DNA from: Candidatus Phyllobacterium onerii
Lineage (GTDB): Bacteria > Pseudomonadota > Alphaproteobacteria > Rhizobiales > Rhizobiaceae
Reading direction: 5' to 3'
Length of the DNA stretch: 64,000 nt
Assembly: GCF_028331445.1 (NCBI RefSeq)
Contig: NZ_JAQMHX010000004.1
Location: 248,001-312,000, forward strand
In this document: in pieces, positions 16,700 through 27,126 of the stretch
Layout: every line of letters begins with the position of its first letter
Position numbering within the stretch: position 1 is the stretch's first letter
Made by a program: the position numbers and the translations under genes
Notes under the pieces: generated by a model
The model's input: only the letters and a program-made list of their open reading frames with translations
Databases searched by the model: none
Told to the model about the DNA's origin: nothing

Positions 16700-18082
16700 A
16701 TGACTGAGGCTAGAAAATCGGTGTTCGCCCGGACAGCGCTCACGCCAAATGGCTGGGAGAACAATGTTCTGATCGAGATCGACAGTGCGGGACGCATTGG
16801 TTCGGTTGTGGCCGGGAACGAAAGCGCATCGAATGCTTACGCTGTAGATGTCCTGCTGCCGGCGCAGGCAAACCTCCACAGCCACACATTCCAGCGGGCG
16901 ATGGCCGGGCTTTCCGAAGCACGCAGCCCTGCGGGGCGCGACAGCTTCTGGACATGGCGCGAGATCATGTACCGGTTCCTCGACATTCTGGACCCTGAGG
17001 ATGTCGAGGCGATCGCCGCCTTCGCCTTCGTCGAGATGCTGGAGTCCGGCTATTCCAGCGTTGCGGAATTTCACTATGTACATCACCAGCCGGGCGGACA
17101 GCCCTACGCGAACCTCGGCGAATTGTCGGAACGCATCGCCGCTGCGGCGAGCGCCACCGGCATCGGCCTGACGCTGTTGCCGGTCGCCTATATGCAGGGC
17201 GGCGTCGACGGACGGGCGCTGGCGGGCGGGCAATTGCGCTTCGGCAACGATTTCGACCGTTACGTGCGACTGGCGGGGCAGGCGCAGGAAGCGGCCAAAG
17301 CTGTCAGCACCGATGCCGGCTTCGGCGTCGCACCGCATTCGATCCGCGCCGTCAACGAACGCGATCTGAAGGCGCTGGAGCAGCATTTTCGCGACATGCC
17401 GTTCCACATCCATATTGCCGAGCAGATCCCGGAAATCGAAGAAGTGCAGGCGGCTTACGGCCAGCGCTCGATGACGTGGCTGCTCGACCACCTGCCGGTC
17501 GGTAAGCGCTGGTGCCTGATCCACTCGACCCATATGACATCGCAAGAAACGCGCCGGGTTGCGCAAAGCGATGCGGTTGTCGGACTGTGTCCGATCACCG
17601 AAGCCAATCTCGGCGATGGCATCTTCGACGGGGTGAATTATCTCGGCGCGGGCGGGCGCTTCGGCACGGGATCGGACTCCAACATCCGAATTTCACCCTC
17701 GGAGGAACTGCGCCAGCTCGAATACAGCCAGCGTCTGCGCGATGTCTCCCGTGTTACGCTGTCAGTCGACGGCAAATCCTGCGGCCGCACGCTTTACGAC
17801 ACCGGGCTGGTCGGGGGCGCGCAGGCTCTCGGCCGCGACGCGGGCAGTCTTGCTCCCGGCAAATGGGCCGACATGATCGCGCTCGATGCTCAAAACCCCG
17901 CGCTGTTGGGGCTGAACGGCGACCGGCTGCTCGACGCTTGGATATTCGCGGGCGACCGCCACGCGGTTAGCGATGTCTGGTCAGCCGGACGGCATGTGGT
18001 GCATGAGGGCCGCCACCGCGACCGGGATGAAATATTCGCCGCCTACAAAGCGCGCCTGGCGCCGATCCTCTCCAAGCTCTGA
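16700..18082 (+). CDS. hutF: Formimidoylglutamate deiminase HutF
   Basis: Converts N-formimino-L-glutamate to N-formyl-L-glutamate and ammonia, feeding HutG. Amidohydrolase superfamily: HxH in LPAQANLHSHTFQRAMAG, His in MPFHIHIAEQ, and a late Asp in GTGSDSNIRISPSEELR. The upstream open frame to 16391 lies inside hutI. The ATG at 16700 has a GGGAGGA ribosome site 5 nt away. 460 aa, usual length. Transcribed divergently from the rest of the hut cluster. Confidence 0.93.
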   Translation: MTEARKSVFARTALTPNGWENNVLIEIDSAGRIGSVVAGNESASNAYAVDVLLPAQANLHSHTFQRAMAGLSEARSPAGRDSFWTWREIMYRFLDILDPEDVEAIAAFAFVEMLESGYSSVAEFHYVHHQPGGQPYANLGELSERIAAAASATGIGLTLLPVAYMQGGVDGRALAGGQLRFGNDFDRYVRLAGQAQEAAKAVSTDAGFGVAPHSIRAVNERDLKALEQHFRDMPFHIHIAEQIPEIEEVQAAYGQRSMTWLLDHLPVGKRWCLIHSTHMTSQETRRVAQSDAVVGLCPITEANLGDGIFDGVNYLGAGGRFGTGSDSNIRISPSEELRQLEYSQRLRDVSRVTLSVDGKSCGRTLYDTGLVGGAQALGRDAGSLAPGKWADMIALDAQNPALLGLNGDRLLDAWIFAGDRHAVSDVWSAGRHVVHEGRHRDRDEIFAAYKARLAPILSKL

Positions 18083-18150
18083 CTTGCGCGGATAATGACC
18101 ATTGGCGATTCGCTCCAACTCCACTATTTGAGTTGGAGGGAATGACAGGG

Positions 18151-19395
18151 ATGGATTTGAGAATGGCAGGCGTGACGCAGGAGCAGGTGCTCGAGCAATT
18201 GAAGACGGTGACTGGCCCGGACTTCAACAGCAATATTGTCGAGCTCGGTCTGGTTTCGGATATTTTCATCGCAGACAACAAGGTGTTCTTCTCGATCACC
18301 GTGCCGGCCGCGCGAGCGCAGGAACTCGAACCTTTGCGCGCCGCCGCCGAGCGTGTCGTCAAGGCGATGCCGGGGGTGAACGGCGCTATCGTCGCGCTGA
18401 CCGCCGAGAAAAAAGGCGGGCCGACAAGCGATGATGCCCCGCCCCGCCCAACACCCCCAGCGCGCCCGGCGCAACGTCCGGCGCCGGCGGGGGCGGTTCC
18501 GCCACCACGGGTCGTGGCCCAGAGTGGCGCGGCAGGCCAGGGTGCACCCGCGCAAGCGGCGCATGGACACAGTCACGGCGCCCCGGTCAAATCCGGCGTG
18601 CCCGGTGTCGGCGCGATCATCGCCGTCGCCTCGGGCAAGGGCGGCGTCGGCAAGTCGACGACGGCCGTCAATCTCGCGCTGGGGCTCAAGGCCAATGGCC
18701 ACAGCGTCGGCATTCTGGACGCGGATATTTACGGGCCCTCCATGCCGCGGCTGCTTGGTCTGCATGGCAGGCCGGAGGTTGTCTCCGGCCGCGTGCTCAA
18801 GCCCATGGAAGGCTACGGCCTCAAAGTCATGTCGATCGGCTTCCTCGTCGATGAGGAAACGCCGATGATCTGGCGCGGGCCGATGGTCATGTCGGCGCTG
18901 ACTCAGATGCTGCGCGAGGTGCAGTGGGGCGATCTCGACGTGCTTGTCGTCGATATGCCGCCCGGCACCGGCGATGCGCAATTGACCATGGCCCAGCAGG
19001 TGCCGCTGGCCGGCGCGGTCATCGTCTCGACACCGCAGGACCTCGCGCTGATCGATGCGCGCAAGGGTTTGAACATGTTCAAGAAGGTGGATGTGCCGCT
19101 GCTCGGCATCGTCGAGAACATGAGCTATTTCATCGCCCCGGACACCGGCACACGCTACGACATCTTCGGCCATGGCGGTGCACGTAAGGAGGCGGAACGC
19201 CTCGGCGTGCCCTTCCTCGGCGAGGTGCCGCTGGTGATGGAAATCCGCGAGACGTCCGATGCCGGAACGCCTATAGTTGTCAGCAATCCCGACGGTCCGC
19301 AGGCACAAGCCTATCGCGAGATCGCCGCACAAGTCTGGGACCAGCTGGCGGCGACGAAAGGCGGACGCGCCGCCCCGGCGATTGTGTTTGAGTAG
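18151..19395 (+). CDS. apbC: Mrp/ApbC-type Fe-S cluster carrier ATPase
   Basis: P-loop NTPase that carries Fe-S clusters to apoproteins in the cytoplasm. An N-terminal MIP18/DUF59 domain (about residues 1-85) is joined by a Pro/Ala-rich linker to the ParA-like ATPase, which has the deviant Walker A ASGKGGVGKSTTAVNLALGL and Walker B-like DVLVVDMPPGTGDAQLTMAQ. The expected C-terminal CxxC of many Mrp proteins is absent; the block reads IVENMSYFIAPDTG, in which the usual Cys residues are replaced. The start is ambiguous: TTG 18133, ATG 18142 or ATG 18151; the last has the best-spaced GGAGGG. The TAG stop overlaps the edge of a repeat. Confidence 0.88.
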   Translation: MDLRMAGVTQEQVLEQLKTVTGPDFNSNIVELGLVSDIFIADNKVFFSITVPAARAQELEPLRAAAERVVKAMPGVNGAIVALTAEKKGGPTSDDAPPRPTPPARPAQRPAPAGAVPPPRVVAQSGAAGQGAPAQAAHGHSHGAPVKSGVPGVGAIIAVASGKGGVGKSTTAVNLALGLKANGHSVGILDADIYGPSMPRLLGLHGRPEVVSGRVLKPMEGYGLKVMSIGFLVDEETPMIWRGPMVMSALTQMLREVQWGDLDVLVVDMPPGTGDAQLTMAQQVPLAGAVIVSTPQDLALIDARKGLNMFKKVDVPLLGIVENMSYFIAPDTGTRYDIFGHGGARKEAERLGVPFLGEVPLVMEIRETSDAGTPIVVSNPDGPQAQAYREIAAQVWDQLAATKGGRAAPAIVFE

Positions 19396-19441
19396 AGCAA
19401 TTCCGCACGGAGAACGGCTTCACATTTTTCCCGGAATTGCT
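19395..19441. repeat. Dispersed palindromic element, copy 1 (after apbC)
   Basis: About 45-bp imperfect palindrome beginning GAGCAATTCCGCACGG and ending CCCGGAATTGCT. It matches 30563-30607 inside hrpB at roughly 38 of 45 positions. It abuts the apbC stop codon, whose TA precedes GAGC. I recognise the sequence as a very common rhizobial intergenic palindrome. Confidence 0.7.
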
Positions 19442-19443
19442 GT

Positions 19444-19478
19444 AAAACCCGCCACTTCTCGTGGCGGGTTTTGTTTTT
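19444..19478 (+). terminator. Rho-independent terminator after apbC
   Basis: Twelve-bp perfect stem AAAACCCGCCAC / GTGGCGGGTTTT (19444-19455 and 19461-19472), 5-nt loop, then GTTTTT. Confidence 0.9.
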
Positions 19479-19688
19479 ACGGACCCCTGATTGGTTCATT
19501 CTCTTAGACTTAAGGCGAATTGACTCCTGTCGCCGAGGCGAATTAATCACAGAATCTTATTTAATCGGCTTAAGCCGCCCTGGGAGGAGCGCGGTTTGAA
19601 GCGTGGTTGGCTGCAACCACTCTCGCGCCCCTGACGCGGTGATTTTTCAGTTCAAGAACATTTTCAAAAAATCCATTTGGAGGAAATA

Positions 19689-22652
19689 ATGATATTGCGA
19701 CGTATATTCATCGCTGGGCTTCTCGGCTGCACCATGCTCGCCGGTTGCGACGGCGACGATAAGAGCCCGCCAGCCGATACCACATCGCAAGGCACCTTCG
19801 ACCAGCTCAAACAGGAGAATGCGCAGCTCAAGGGCACCGTGGACGGTCTGCTGGAACGCTTCAAGGCGTTGGAGCAAAGCCTGGGCGGCACGCAAGGCGA
19901 CGTGGCGGAACTGAAGAAACTATTTGCGGCGCTGAGCGGCGGCTTTACCGAACTTGTGGCCCGGGTGACGGCGACGGAAGCCGATATCGCCACGCTGAAG
20001 GGCCTGAATGCGCAGCTCGCCGATTTGGAGAAGAAGGTCAAGGCGCTGGAAACAACCAGCCTGACGGGGGCTGAGAAGGCAAGTGTCCAGACCATCACAG
20101 AAAGCCTTGCAACCTTGCGGAACGATATCGACCAGGAACTCAAGAAGAAGCTGGTTGCGACCGATCTGAAGAGTTTGGAGGATAAAGTTGCGACGCTGGA
20201 ATCCGGCAAAGTGGACAAGGGCGCACTGGAGACGTTGGCGCTGGAGATCGAGAAGAAGTTGGCCGCACTCGACGATACCGCCAGGCTTGGCTCAAGCGCG
20301 ACGGGCGATTTCAAAAAGCGCATCGAGGCGCTGGAGGGGGAAATCGACAAGCTCAAGAATCCGCCGCGTGTCGATATCGCGCTGACGCAGTTTGTCGATC
20401 CTTTTATCGGAACGGGGCCCGGTGCGCCACATGATACCGGCGGCAATGGCATGGGTGCCTTCACCTTCCCTGCTGCAGGCAGGCCGTTCGGCATGGTCAA
20501 TTGGGGACCGGATACGAACACGCCGGGAGGCTATTCCGTCAAAGGTTATCACTACGAGATGAACCGCATTACCGGCTTTCCGCTCACCCACTTGAGCGGC
20601 GTTGGCTGCGATGCGGGCAGCGCTATTCCGTTTTTGCCGATGTCCGCTGCGAGCGAAACGCAGCCAGCCCTCGATCACAAACAGGAAGCCGCTCAGCCCG
20701 GCTACTACTACATCAAGTTCCCCGGCAGCGATATCGAAACCGAACTGACGGCAACGACACGCTCGGGGCTCGGCAAGTTCACCTATCCGGCGGGCAGGAG
20801 CGCGCTGCTGCGCATCGACGCCGCTTCCAGCACCGGCTCCGGCACGCTTGCTGTCGATGTAGCGTCGAAGAGCGTTTCCGGCTCTACGAGTGACGGGGGC
20901 TTCTGCGGTGCCGGCGGCCGGTTCAACGTGTACTTCCACGCAGTGTTCGATCAGGCTTTCACGCCCTCGACTTCCTCCGGAAATGCCACGACGCTCACCT
21001 TCACTGCTGCTGCCGGCGCGCCGACCGTCATGCGTGTGAAGGTTGGCCTCTCATATGTCAGCACGGCGAATGCCAAGGAAAACCTGGAGAAGGAAAGCGG
21101 AAATGCAACTTTCGAGCAGGTGCGGGAGCAAGCAAGTGCCGATTGGAACAAGCGGCTGAACGCCATCCAGGTCAGCGGCGGCAGCGCCGACGACACCAAG
21201 AAGTTTTACACGGCGCTCTACCATTCGCTGCAGACGCCCTCGACCTTCAGCGATGTCAACGGCGAGTATATCAGGTTCGGCGATGAGAAGACGGAGAAGG
21301 TTGAAAAGGATCGCGTCCACTATTCGAGCTTTTCGAGCTGGGATACGTATCGTTCGCTGGTCCCGCTGCAATCGCTGCTTTATCCGCATGAACTCAGCGA
21401 CATGATGCAAACTCTGGTCAACGACGCAAAACAGTGCGGCGGCACCTTCCCGATGTGGGTTCACGGCAATTCCTCGAGCCCGATCATGCCGGGGGATGGC
21501 GTCTCGATCATCGTGGCGCAGGCTCATGCCTATGGCGCTCGCAACTTCGATACTGCGGCTGCGAGCAAGATCATGCGCGATACCGCCTTCGGACGGACAA
21601 CGGAATGCGATGGGCGTACGACCCTTCCCGGGCTCGGCGACTACATGAAGCTGGGCTACATCCCCTACAACAGCAATGAGCAGGGCGATACCTCGTCCAA
21701 TATGGAATATACGAGCACCGACTTTGCCATTTCACAGTTCGTCACGGCGCTTGGCACGAAGGACGATCAGGTGGTCGTTGGCGGCCCTACGGATGAGGCA
21801 GTGACGTTACGCAAGCGTTCCGGCAACTGGAGTAATCTATTCAATCCTGACTGGAAAAATGTAAAGGATCAACCGCACCCCCTCATTCAGCCGCGCGGTA
21901 AGGATAGGAAATGGCCGGCTGGCTTTGTGCGCGATAATACGGGGTATGGCGGCAGCTACAAAGAGCAGTACCGCGAGGGAAATGCCGAACAATATACCTG
22001 GATGGCGCCGCATGATATTCGTGGACTTATCAATGCCGTTGGCGGCGACAAGGCAGCACTGTCGCGGCTCGATACATTCATGAAGTATGTGAACGCCTAC
22101 GAAATTGGTTCGACGGCGGAGCCCGGCTATATGTGGATCGGCAATGAGCCCAACTTTGCGTCGCCATTCCTGTATAACTGGACAAGCCAGCCCTATAAAT
22201 CGCAGGCCGTGGTCCAGCGCATAAGGACCAGCCAGTTCACCACTAAGGTGGATGGGATTCCGGGCAATGACGATCTCGGCGCTGAATCCGGCTGGCTGGT
22301 GTGGAGCATGCTTGGGCTCTATCCGGAAATTCCGGCCGTACCGGGCCTCACATTGACTAGCCCGCTTTTTGAAAAAGCGGTGGTCTGGCAGGGAGACAAC
22401 AAGCTGATGACCATCAATGCGCAGAACCCCGGCAAGACCTATATTCAGGACGTCAAGCTCAATGGCGAGGCTTATGGCAGCACCTGGCTGCCATTTGATC
22501 CAGCCAAGAGCGGTGCGAAGCTCGACTTCACACTCGGCGACAAGCCGAGCTGCTGGGGATCGAAGCCGACGGCGAATATCGCGCCATCCTTTGGTCCCGA
22601 CGGCAAAGATACGCCGCTATTGGTGCCAGTCGAAGCATGTGCTTTGCAATAG
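19689..22652 (+). CDS. GH92 family alpha-mannosidase-like lipoprotein with long coiled coil
   Basis: 987 aa. A lipoprotein signal (FIAGLLGCTMLAGC, lipobox LAGC) anchors it to a membrane. Residues about 30-225 are a heptad-like coiled coil (DQLKQENAQLKGTVDGLLER, LADLEKKVKALE and similar). The GH92 catalytic unit starts at about 235 (FVDPFIGTGPGAPHDTGG) and includes HLSGVGCDAG, SFSSWDTYRSLVPL and, near residue 858, GNDDLGAESGWLVWSMLG, the family's catalytic-base motif. GH92 enzymes are calcium-dependent exo-alpha-mannosidases. The ATG at 19689 has GGAGGA 6 nt upstream. It stands alone between terminators. The substrate is unknown; fungal or host mannans are possible. Confidence 0.9.
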   Translation: MILRRIFIAGLLGCTMLAGCDGDDKSPPADTTSQGTFDQLKQENAQLKGTVDGLLERFKALEQSLGGTQGDVAELKKLFAALSGGFTELVARVTATEADIATLKGLNAQLADLEKKVKALETTSLTGAEKASVQTITESLATLRNDIDQELKKKLVATDLKSLEDKVATLESGKVDKGALETLALEIEKKLAALDDTARLGSSATGDFKKRIEALEGEIDKLKNPPRVDIALTQFVDPFIGTGPGAPHDTGGNGMGAFTFPAAGRPFGMVNWGPDTNTPGGYSVKGYHYEMNRITGFPLTHLSGVGCDAGSAIPFLPMSAASETQPALDHKQEAAQPGYYYIKFPGSDIETELTATTRSGLGKFTYPAGRSALLRIDAASSTGSGTLAVDVASKSVSGSTSDGGFCGAGGRFNVYFHAVFDQAFTPSTSSGNATTLTFTAAAGAPTVMRVKVGLSYVSTANAKENLEKESGNATFEQVREQASADWNKRLNAIQVSGGSADDTKKFYTALYHSLQTPSTFSDVNGEYIRFGDEKTEKVEKDRVHYSSFSSWDTYRSLVPLQSLLYPHELSDMMQTLVNDAKQCGGTFPMWVHGNSSSPIMPGDGVSIIVAQAHAYGARNFDTAAASKIMRDTAFGRTTECDGRTTLPGLGDYMKLGYIPYNSNEQGDTSSNMEYTSTDFAISQFVTALGTKDDQVVVGGPTDEAVTLRKRSGNWSNLFNPDWKNVKDQPHPLIQPRGKDRKWPAGFVRDNTGYGGSYKEQYREGNAEQYTWMAPHDIRGLINAVGGDKAALSRLDTFMKYVNAYEIGSTAEPGYMWIGNEPNFASPFLYNWTSQPYKSQAVVQRIRTSQFTTKVDGIPGNDDLGAESGWLVWSMLGLYPEIPAVPGLTLTSPLFEKAVVWQGDNKLMTINAQNPGKTYIQDVKLNGEAYGSTWLPFDPAKSGAKLDFTLGDKPSCWGSKPTANIAPSFGPDGKDTPLLVPVEACALQ

Positions 22653-22656
22653 ATAT

Positions 22657-22684
22657 AAAAAGGGCCGTCTTGACGGCCCTTTTT
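22657..22684. terminator. Bidirectional terminator between the GH92 gene and pgm
   Basis: Stem AAAAAGGGCCGTC / GACGGCCCTTTTT with a 2-nt loop centre; A and T tracts on both sides serve both convergent genes. Confidence 0.9.
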
Positions 22685-22702
22685 CTAATTGTCAGCGATC
22701 AA

Positions 22703-24346
<1,644 letters not shown>

Positions 24347-24451
24347 TCACTTAAGCGTCTGCGACAATCTATGGGCCGGTCGTGTATCAGGTCAACACGA
24401 CAGAATTTCGAAGGCACGATGAAATTCCAAAGGTTGAATGCCATGGCGGAA

Positions 24452-24469
24452 TGTAGTAACATATCTACA
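24452..24469. promoter_or_regulatory. Inverted repeat TGTAG-N8-CTACA before a toxin-antitoxin operon
   Basis: Dyad 16 bp upstream of the antitoxin ATG and overlapping the region where the promoter must lie. It is a likely autoregulatory operator for the antitoxin complex. Confidence 0.45.
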
Positions 24470-24485
24470 ACCAAAAGGAGGTTTT

Positions 24486-24743
24486 ATGGGCATTACCACC
24501 ATCTCCAGTAGAGAGTTCAATCAGCACGCTAGCGAGGCTAAAAAGGCAGCGAATGACGGACCTGTTTTCATTACGGATCGGGGCCGACCTGCGCACGTTC
24601 TCTTGAGCATCGAAGAGTACAGAAAGCTGACAGGAACAGGCAAAAGTCTTGCGGATGCCTTGGCCCAGCAAGGTGATGACGGAGATTTCGATTACGAGTT
24701 TCCAAGGCTGGAAATACATTTCAAGCCTGTTGATTTTTCTTGA
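24486..24743 (+). CDS. Phd/YefM family antitoxin
   Basis: 85-aa antitoxin: MGITTISSREFNQHASEAKK forms the DNA-binding Phd fold, followed by GPVFITDRGRPAHVLLSIEE and YRKLTG typical of the family, then an acidic flexible tail that would neutralise the toxin. The ATG at 24486 has a near-perfect AGGAGG ribosome site 4-5 nt away; the frame extends upstream but without support. The stop overlaps the toxin start (TGATG). The region is AT-richer than its neighbours, which hints at transfer. Confidence 0.88.
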   Translation: MGITTISSREFNQHASEAKKAANDGPVFITDRGRPAHVLLSIEEYRKLTGTGKSLADALAQQGDDGDFDYEFPRLEIHFKPVDFS

Positions 24744-25156
24744 TGTTCATTCTGGACACCAATTTTCTCTCAGAGATGCGCCGGGCAAACAAGGCGGATC
24801 CAAAAGTCTTGGCTTGGGCGGCTGCGAATAATTTTAACGATTTTTTTCTGTCCTCGATCACCGTCTTCGAGCTCGAATTAGGTACTCTGCTGATGGAGCG
24901 CAGAGATGCAAAGCAAGGCCTGGTTTTACGCGCTTGGCTGAACGGTTGGGTTCTCGTTGAATTCAGAGAACGAATTCTTGCGGTAGATAGTGCTGTTGCA
25001 CAATGTTGCGCGCATTTGCATGTTCCAAATCCCCAAGCGGAACGGGATTCATTTATTGCGGCAACAGCAATCGTTCACGGTATGACTCTCGTCACCCGCA
25101 ATGTGGCCGACTTTCAATCCACCGGAGTTTCCATCTTCAACCCCTGGAATGAATAA
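24743..25156 (+). CDS. PIN-domain toxin (VapC/FitB type ribonuclease)
   Basis: 137 aa. PIN-domain acidic residues are in place: FILDTNFLSE (first Asp), SSITVFELELGTLL (Glu), AERDSFIAATAIVHGMTLVT (Asp) and RNVADFQSTG (last Asp/Asn). The family cleaves RNA, often tRNA or rRNA, when freed from its antitoxin. The GVSIFNPW ending is typical of FitB-like toxins. Pairing a Phd-type antitoxin with a PIN toxin is a common hybrid. Coupled to the antitoxin through TGATG. Confidence 0.88.
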   Translation: MFILDTNFLSEMRRANKADPKVLAWAAANNFNDFFLSSITVFELELGTLLMERRDAKQGLVLRAWLNGWVLVEFRERILAVDSAVAQCCAHLHVPNPQAERDSFIAATAIVHGMTLVTRNVADFQSTGVSIFNPWNE

Positions 25157-25178
25157 AGGCCGCTCGAAAGCGGCCTTT
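25155..25178. terminator. Bidirectional terminator
   Basis: Ten-bp perfect stem AAAGGCCGCT / AGCGGCCTTT with a CGAA loop. It begins within the toxin stop codon and serves the convergent L,D-transpeptidase gene too. Confidence 0.8.
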
Positions 25179-25202
25179 CCGACGTGTTGCTGAGCCAGCA
25201 AA

Positions 25203-25820
25203 TTATCTGACGATGACCTTGGCGCCGACTTCTGCGCGGTTGTAAAGGTCCATGATGTCCTGGTTCATCAGGCGAATGCAACCGGAAGACATGGCCTTGC
25301 CGATCGACCACCATTCCGGCGTGCCATGCAGGCGGTAGCCGGTGTCGCCACCCTTGTTGAACAGGTAAAGCGCGCGGGCGCCGAGCGGGTTGGTGATGCC
25401 GGGGTCCATGCCGTCGCGGAATTCCGCAAGCTTGGGCTGGCGCTGGATCATCTCGCGCGGCGGTGTCCATGTCGGCCATTCGCGCTTCATTGCGACGCGC
25501 GCGGTACCATGCCATTCGAAACCCTGCTTGCCGACGCCGATGCCGTAGCGCATCGCCTTGCCGCCGCCGAGCACATAATAGAGATATTTCGTACCCGTAT
25601 CGACGATGATCGTCCCCGGAGCTTCGCTGCCATCATAGTTGACTTCCTGGCGCAGATACTGCGGCGGGATCTTGGAGCGGGGAACAGCGGGAATCACGTA
25701 GCCGGCGTCGACGACGGAATTGTAGGAGGCTGTGGAATAGCTGAAGCCGATCGTGGAACAGCCGGTCAGAGCAGTTGTAGCCATCAGCCCAACTGCGACG
25801 ACGATAGTCTTTAATGGCAT
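25203..25820 (-). CDS. L,D-transpeptidase (YkuD domain) lipoprotein
   Basis: Envelope enzyme that crosslinks peptidoglycan (3-3 links) or attaches proteins to it. A lipobox (ATTALTGC) follows the N-terminal hydrophobic segment. The YkuD domain (about residues 70-205) contains YRLHGTPEWWSIGKAMSSGC with the active His and Cys, then IRLMNQDIMDLYNR. 205 aa. The ATG at 25820 is preferred over a GTG two codons upstream. Monocistronic. Confidence 0.92.
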   Translation of the reverse strand: MPLKTIVVAVGLMATTALTGCSTIGFSYSTASYNSVVDAGYVIPAVPRSKIPPQYLRQEVNYDGSEAPGTIIVDTGTKYLYYVLGGGKAMRYGIGVGKQGFEWHGTARVAMKREWPTWTPPREMIQRQPKLAEFRDGMDPGITNPLGARALYLFNKGGDTGYRLHGTPEWWSIGKAMSSGCIRLMNQDIMDLYNRAEVGAKVIVR

Positions 25821-25995
25821 GGTCACCCCAATATTAAGACGGATCTATGTGCGTTTTCTTGTGTTGCCTCTCTAGCGCCATTATTGTTAATGGCTGATTA
25901 ACCGTAAAGCGAAGTTTTTCGTTAACCTCTCAATCTTCAACCGGGCGGTGTAGTTTTTTTGCCATGGTTGCAAATTTGCCGATATTCTGCGGATC

Positions 25996-26490
25996 ATGCC
26001 TCTAGTCAGCCTGGGTCAGACAAGCCCGCTCATCGATGGGCGGCAATCGGAAAATGCCATGCTGGTGCGCCGCGGCGTGCAGCGGCTTTTCCTTGAACTC
26101 GGACTTGCAGTGATGCCGGAATTGCCTTTGGCGTCCGGTCGGCGCGCCGACCTTGTGGCATTGACGCGCAGCGGAGAAATCTGGATCGTCGAGATCAAAT
26201 CCTCGATCGAGGACTGGAAGGTGGATCGTAAATGGCCGATCTATCGGGCGCATTGCGACCGGTTGTTCTTCGCTACGCATCCCGGTGTTCCATCAGACAT
26301 TTTCCCCGAAGATTGCGGGTTCATTCTTTCGGACGGCTACGGCGCCGAAATCATCCGCGATGCACCCGAGCACAAGCTTGCAAGCGCAACCCGCAAGGCG
26401 ATGACGCTGCGGTTTGCCCGCGTGAGTGCAGCGCGCATGACGCTGGCGGAACTGTCAGGGATAGACTTGCCTGAAACGGATGTAGAATAG
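25996..26490 (+). CDS. mmcB: MmcB family DNA repair protein (putative endonuclease)
   Basis: 164-aa alphaproteobacterial protein with a restriction-endonuclease-like core: RRADLVALTRSGEIWIVEIK contains the D...ExK catalytic arrangement. It is named from Caulobacter, where mmcB belongs to the DNA-damage regulon. I see no LexA box (GTTC-N7-GTTC) in the 175 bp upstream, so regulation here is unclear. It ends 1 bp from the convergent actR stop. Confidence 0.88.
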   Translation: MPLVSLGQTSPLIDGRQSENAMLVRRGVQRLFLELGLAVMPELPLASGRRADLVALTRSGEIWIVEIKSSIEDWKVDRKWPIYRAHCDRLFFATHPGVPSDIFPEDCGFILSDGYGAEIIRDAPEHKLASATRKAMTLRFARVSAARMTLAELSGIDLPETDVE

Positions 26491-26491
26491 G

Positions 26492-27055
26492 CTAACGCGG
26501 AGCGCGTTTGGCCAAAATCCGCTGCAACGTACGGCGGTGCATGTTCAGCCTGCGGGCAGTTTCGGAAACATTGCGATCGCACATCTCGTAGACGCGCTGG
26601 ATATGTTCCCAGCGAACCCTGTCGGCCGACATCGGATTTTCCGGCGGAGCGACCTTTTCCCCCGAACGCCGCGTCAATGCCGCAAAGACTTCATCGGCAT
26701 CGGCTGGCTTCGACAGGTAGTCGATGGCGCCGAGTTTGACCGCATTGACCGCGGTCGCGATGTTGCCGTAGCCGGTAAGGATGACTGCACGCGTGTCTTC
26801 GCGCCGGGCGCGGATAGCCTCGATAATGTCGAGGCCGTTGCCATCGCCGAGCCGCATATCGACCACCGCATAGGCTGGGGCGTGGGTCTTGACGCTGGCA
26901 AGTCCGGCCTCGACCGAATCGGCAATGGCGACGGTAAACCCTCGCGTTTCCATGGCGCGTGCAAGACGCTGCAAAAAGGGCTTGTCATCATCGACAAGAA
27001 GAAGTGTCGGATCGCCGCCTATGGCTGCAATATCGTCCTGATCCGTGTTTTCCAT
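26492..27055 (-). CDS. actR: Two-component response regulator ActR (RegA/PrrA family)
   Basis: Global redox and acid-tolerance regulator. Receiver domain with LLLVDDDKPFLQRLARAM (acidic pocket), phospho-acceptor Asp in YAVVDMRLGDGNGLD, Thr in AVILTGYGN and Lys in YLSKPADADE. The C-terminal Fis-type helix-turn-helix NVSETARRLNMHRRTLQRIL is the nearly invariant RegA DNA-binding element. 187 aa, normal. It follows actS on the same strand in the order actS-actR with a 71-bp gap. Confidence 0.95.
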   Translation of the reverse strand: MENTDQDDIAAIGGDPTLLLVDDDKPFLQRLARAMETRGFTVAIADSVEAGLASVKTHAPAYAVVDMRLGDGNGLDIIEAIRARREDTRAVILTGYGNIATAVNAVKLGAIDYLSKPADADEVFAALTRRSGEKVAPPENPMSADRVRWEHIQRVYEMCDRNVSETARRLNMHRRTLQRILAKRAPR

Positions 27056-27126
27056 CAGGGTTTCCTGCTCTTTTTTTACTATTATTCGTTGTTAATGGTT
27101 CGCAATGAACAAAAAGTCAAAGATTA

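Noticed and set aside
19500-19688. Possible extra gene or riboswitch between apbC and the GH92 gene
   Set aside because: Short AT-rich leader with only a weak TTGACT / TAATCA promoter-like pair (18-bp spacing); no conserved RNA motif seen.
25900-25995. LexA box upstream of mmcB
   Set aside because: No GTTC-N7-GTTC or inverted equivalent could be found in the upstream region.
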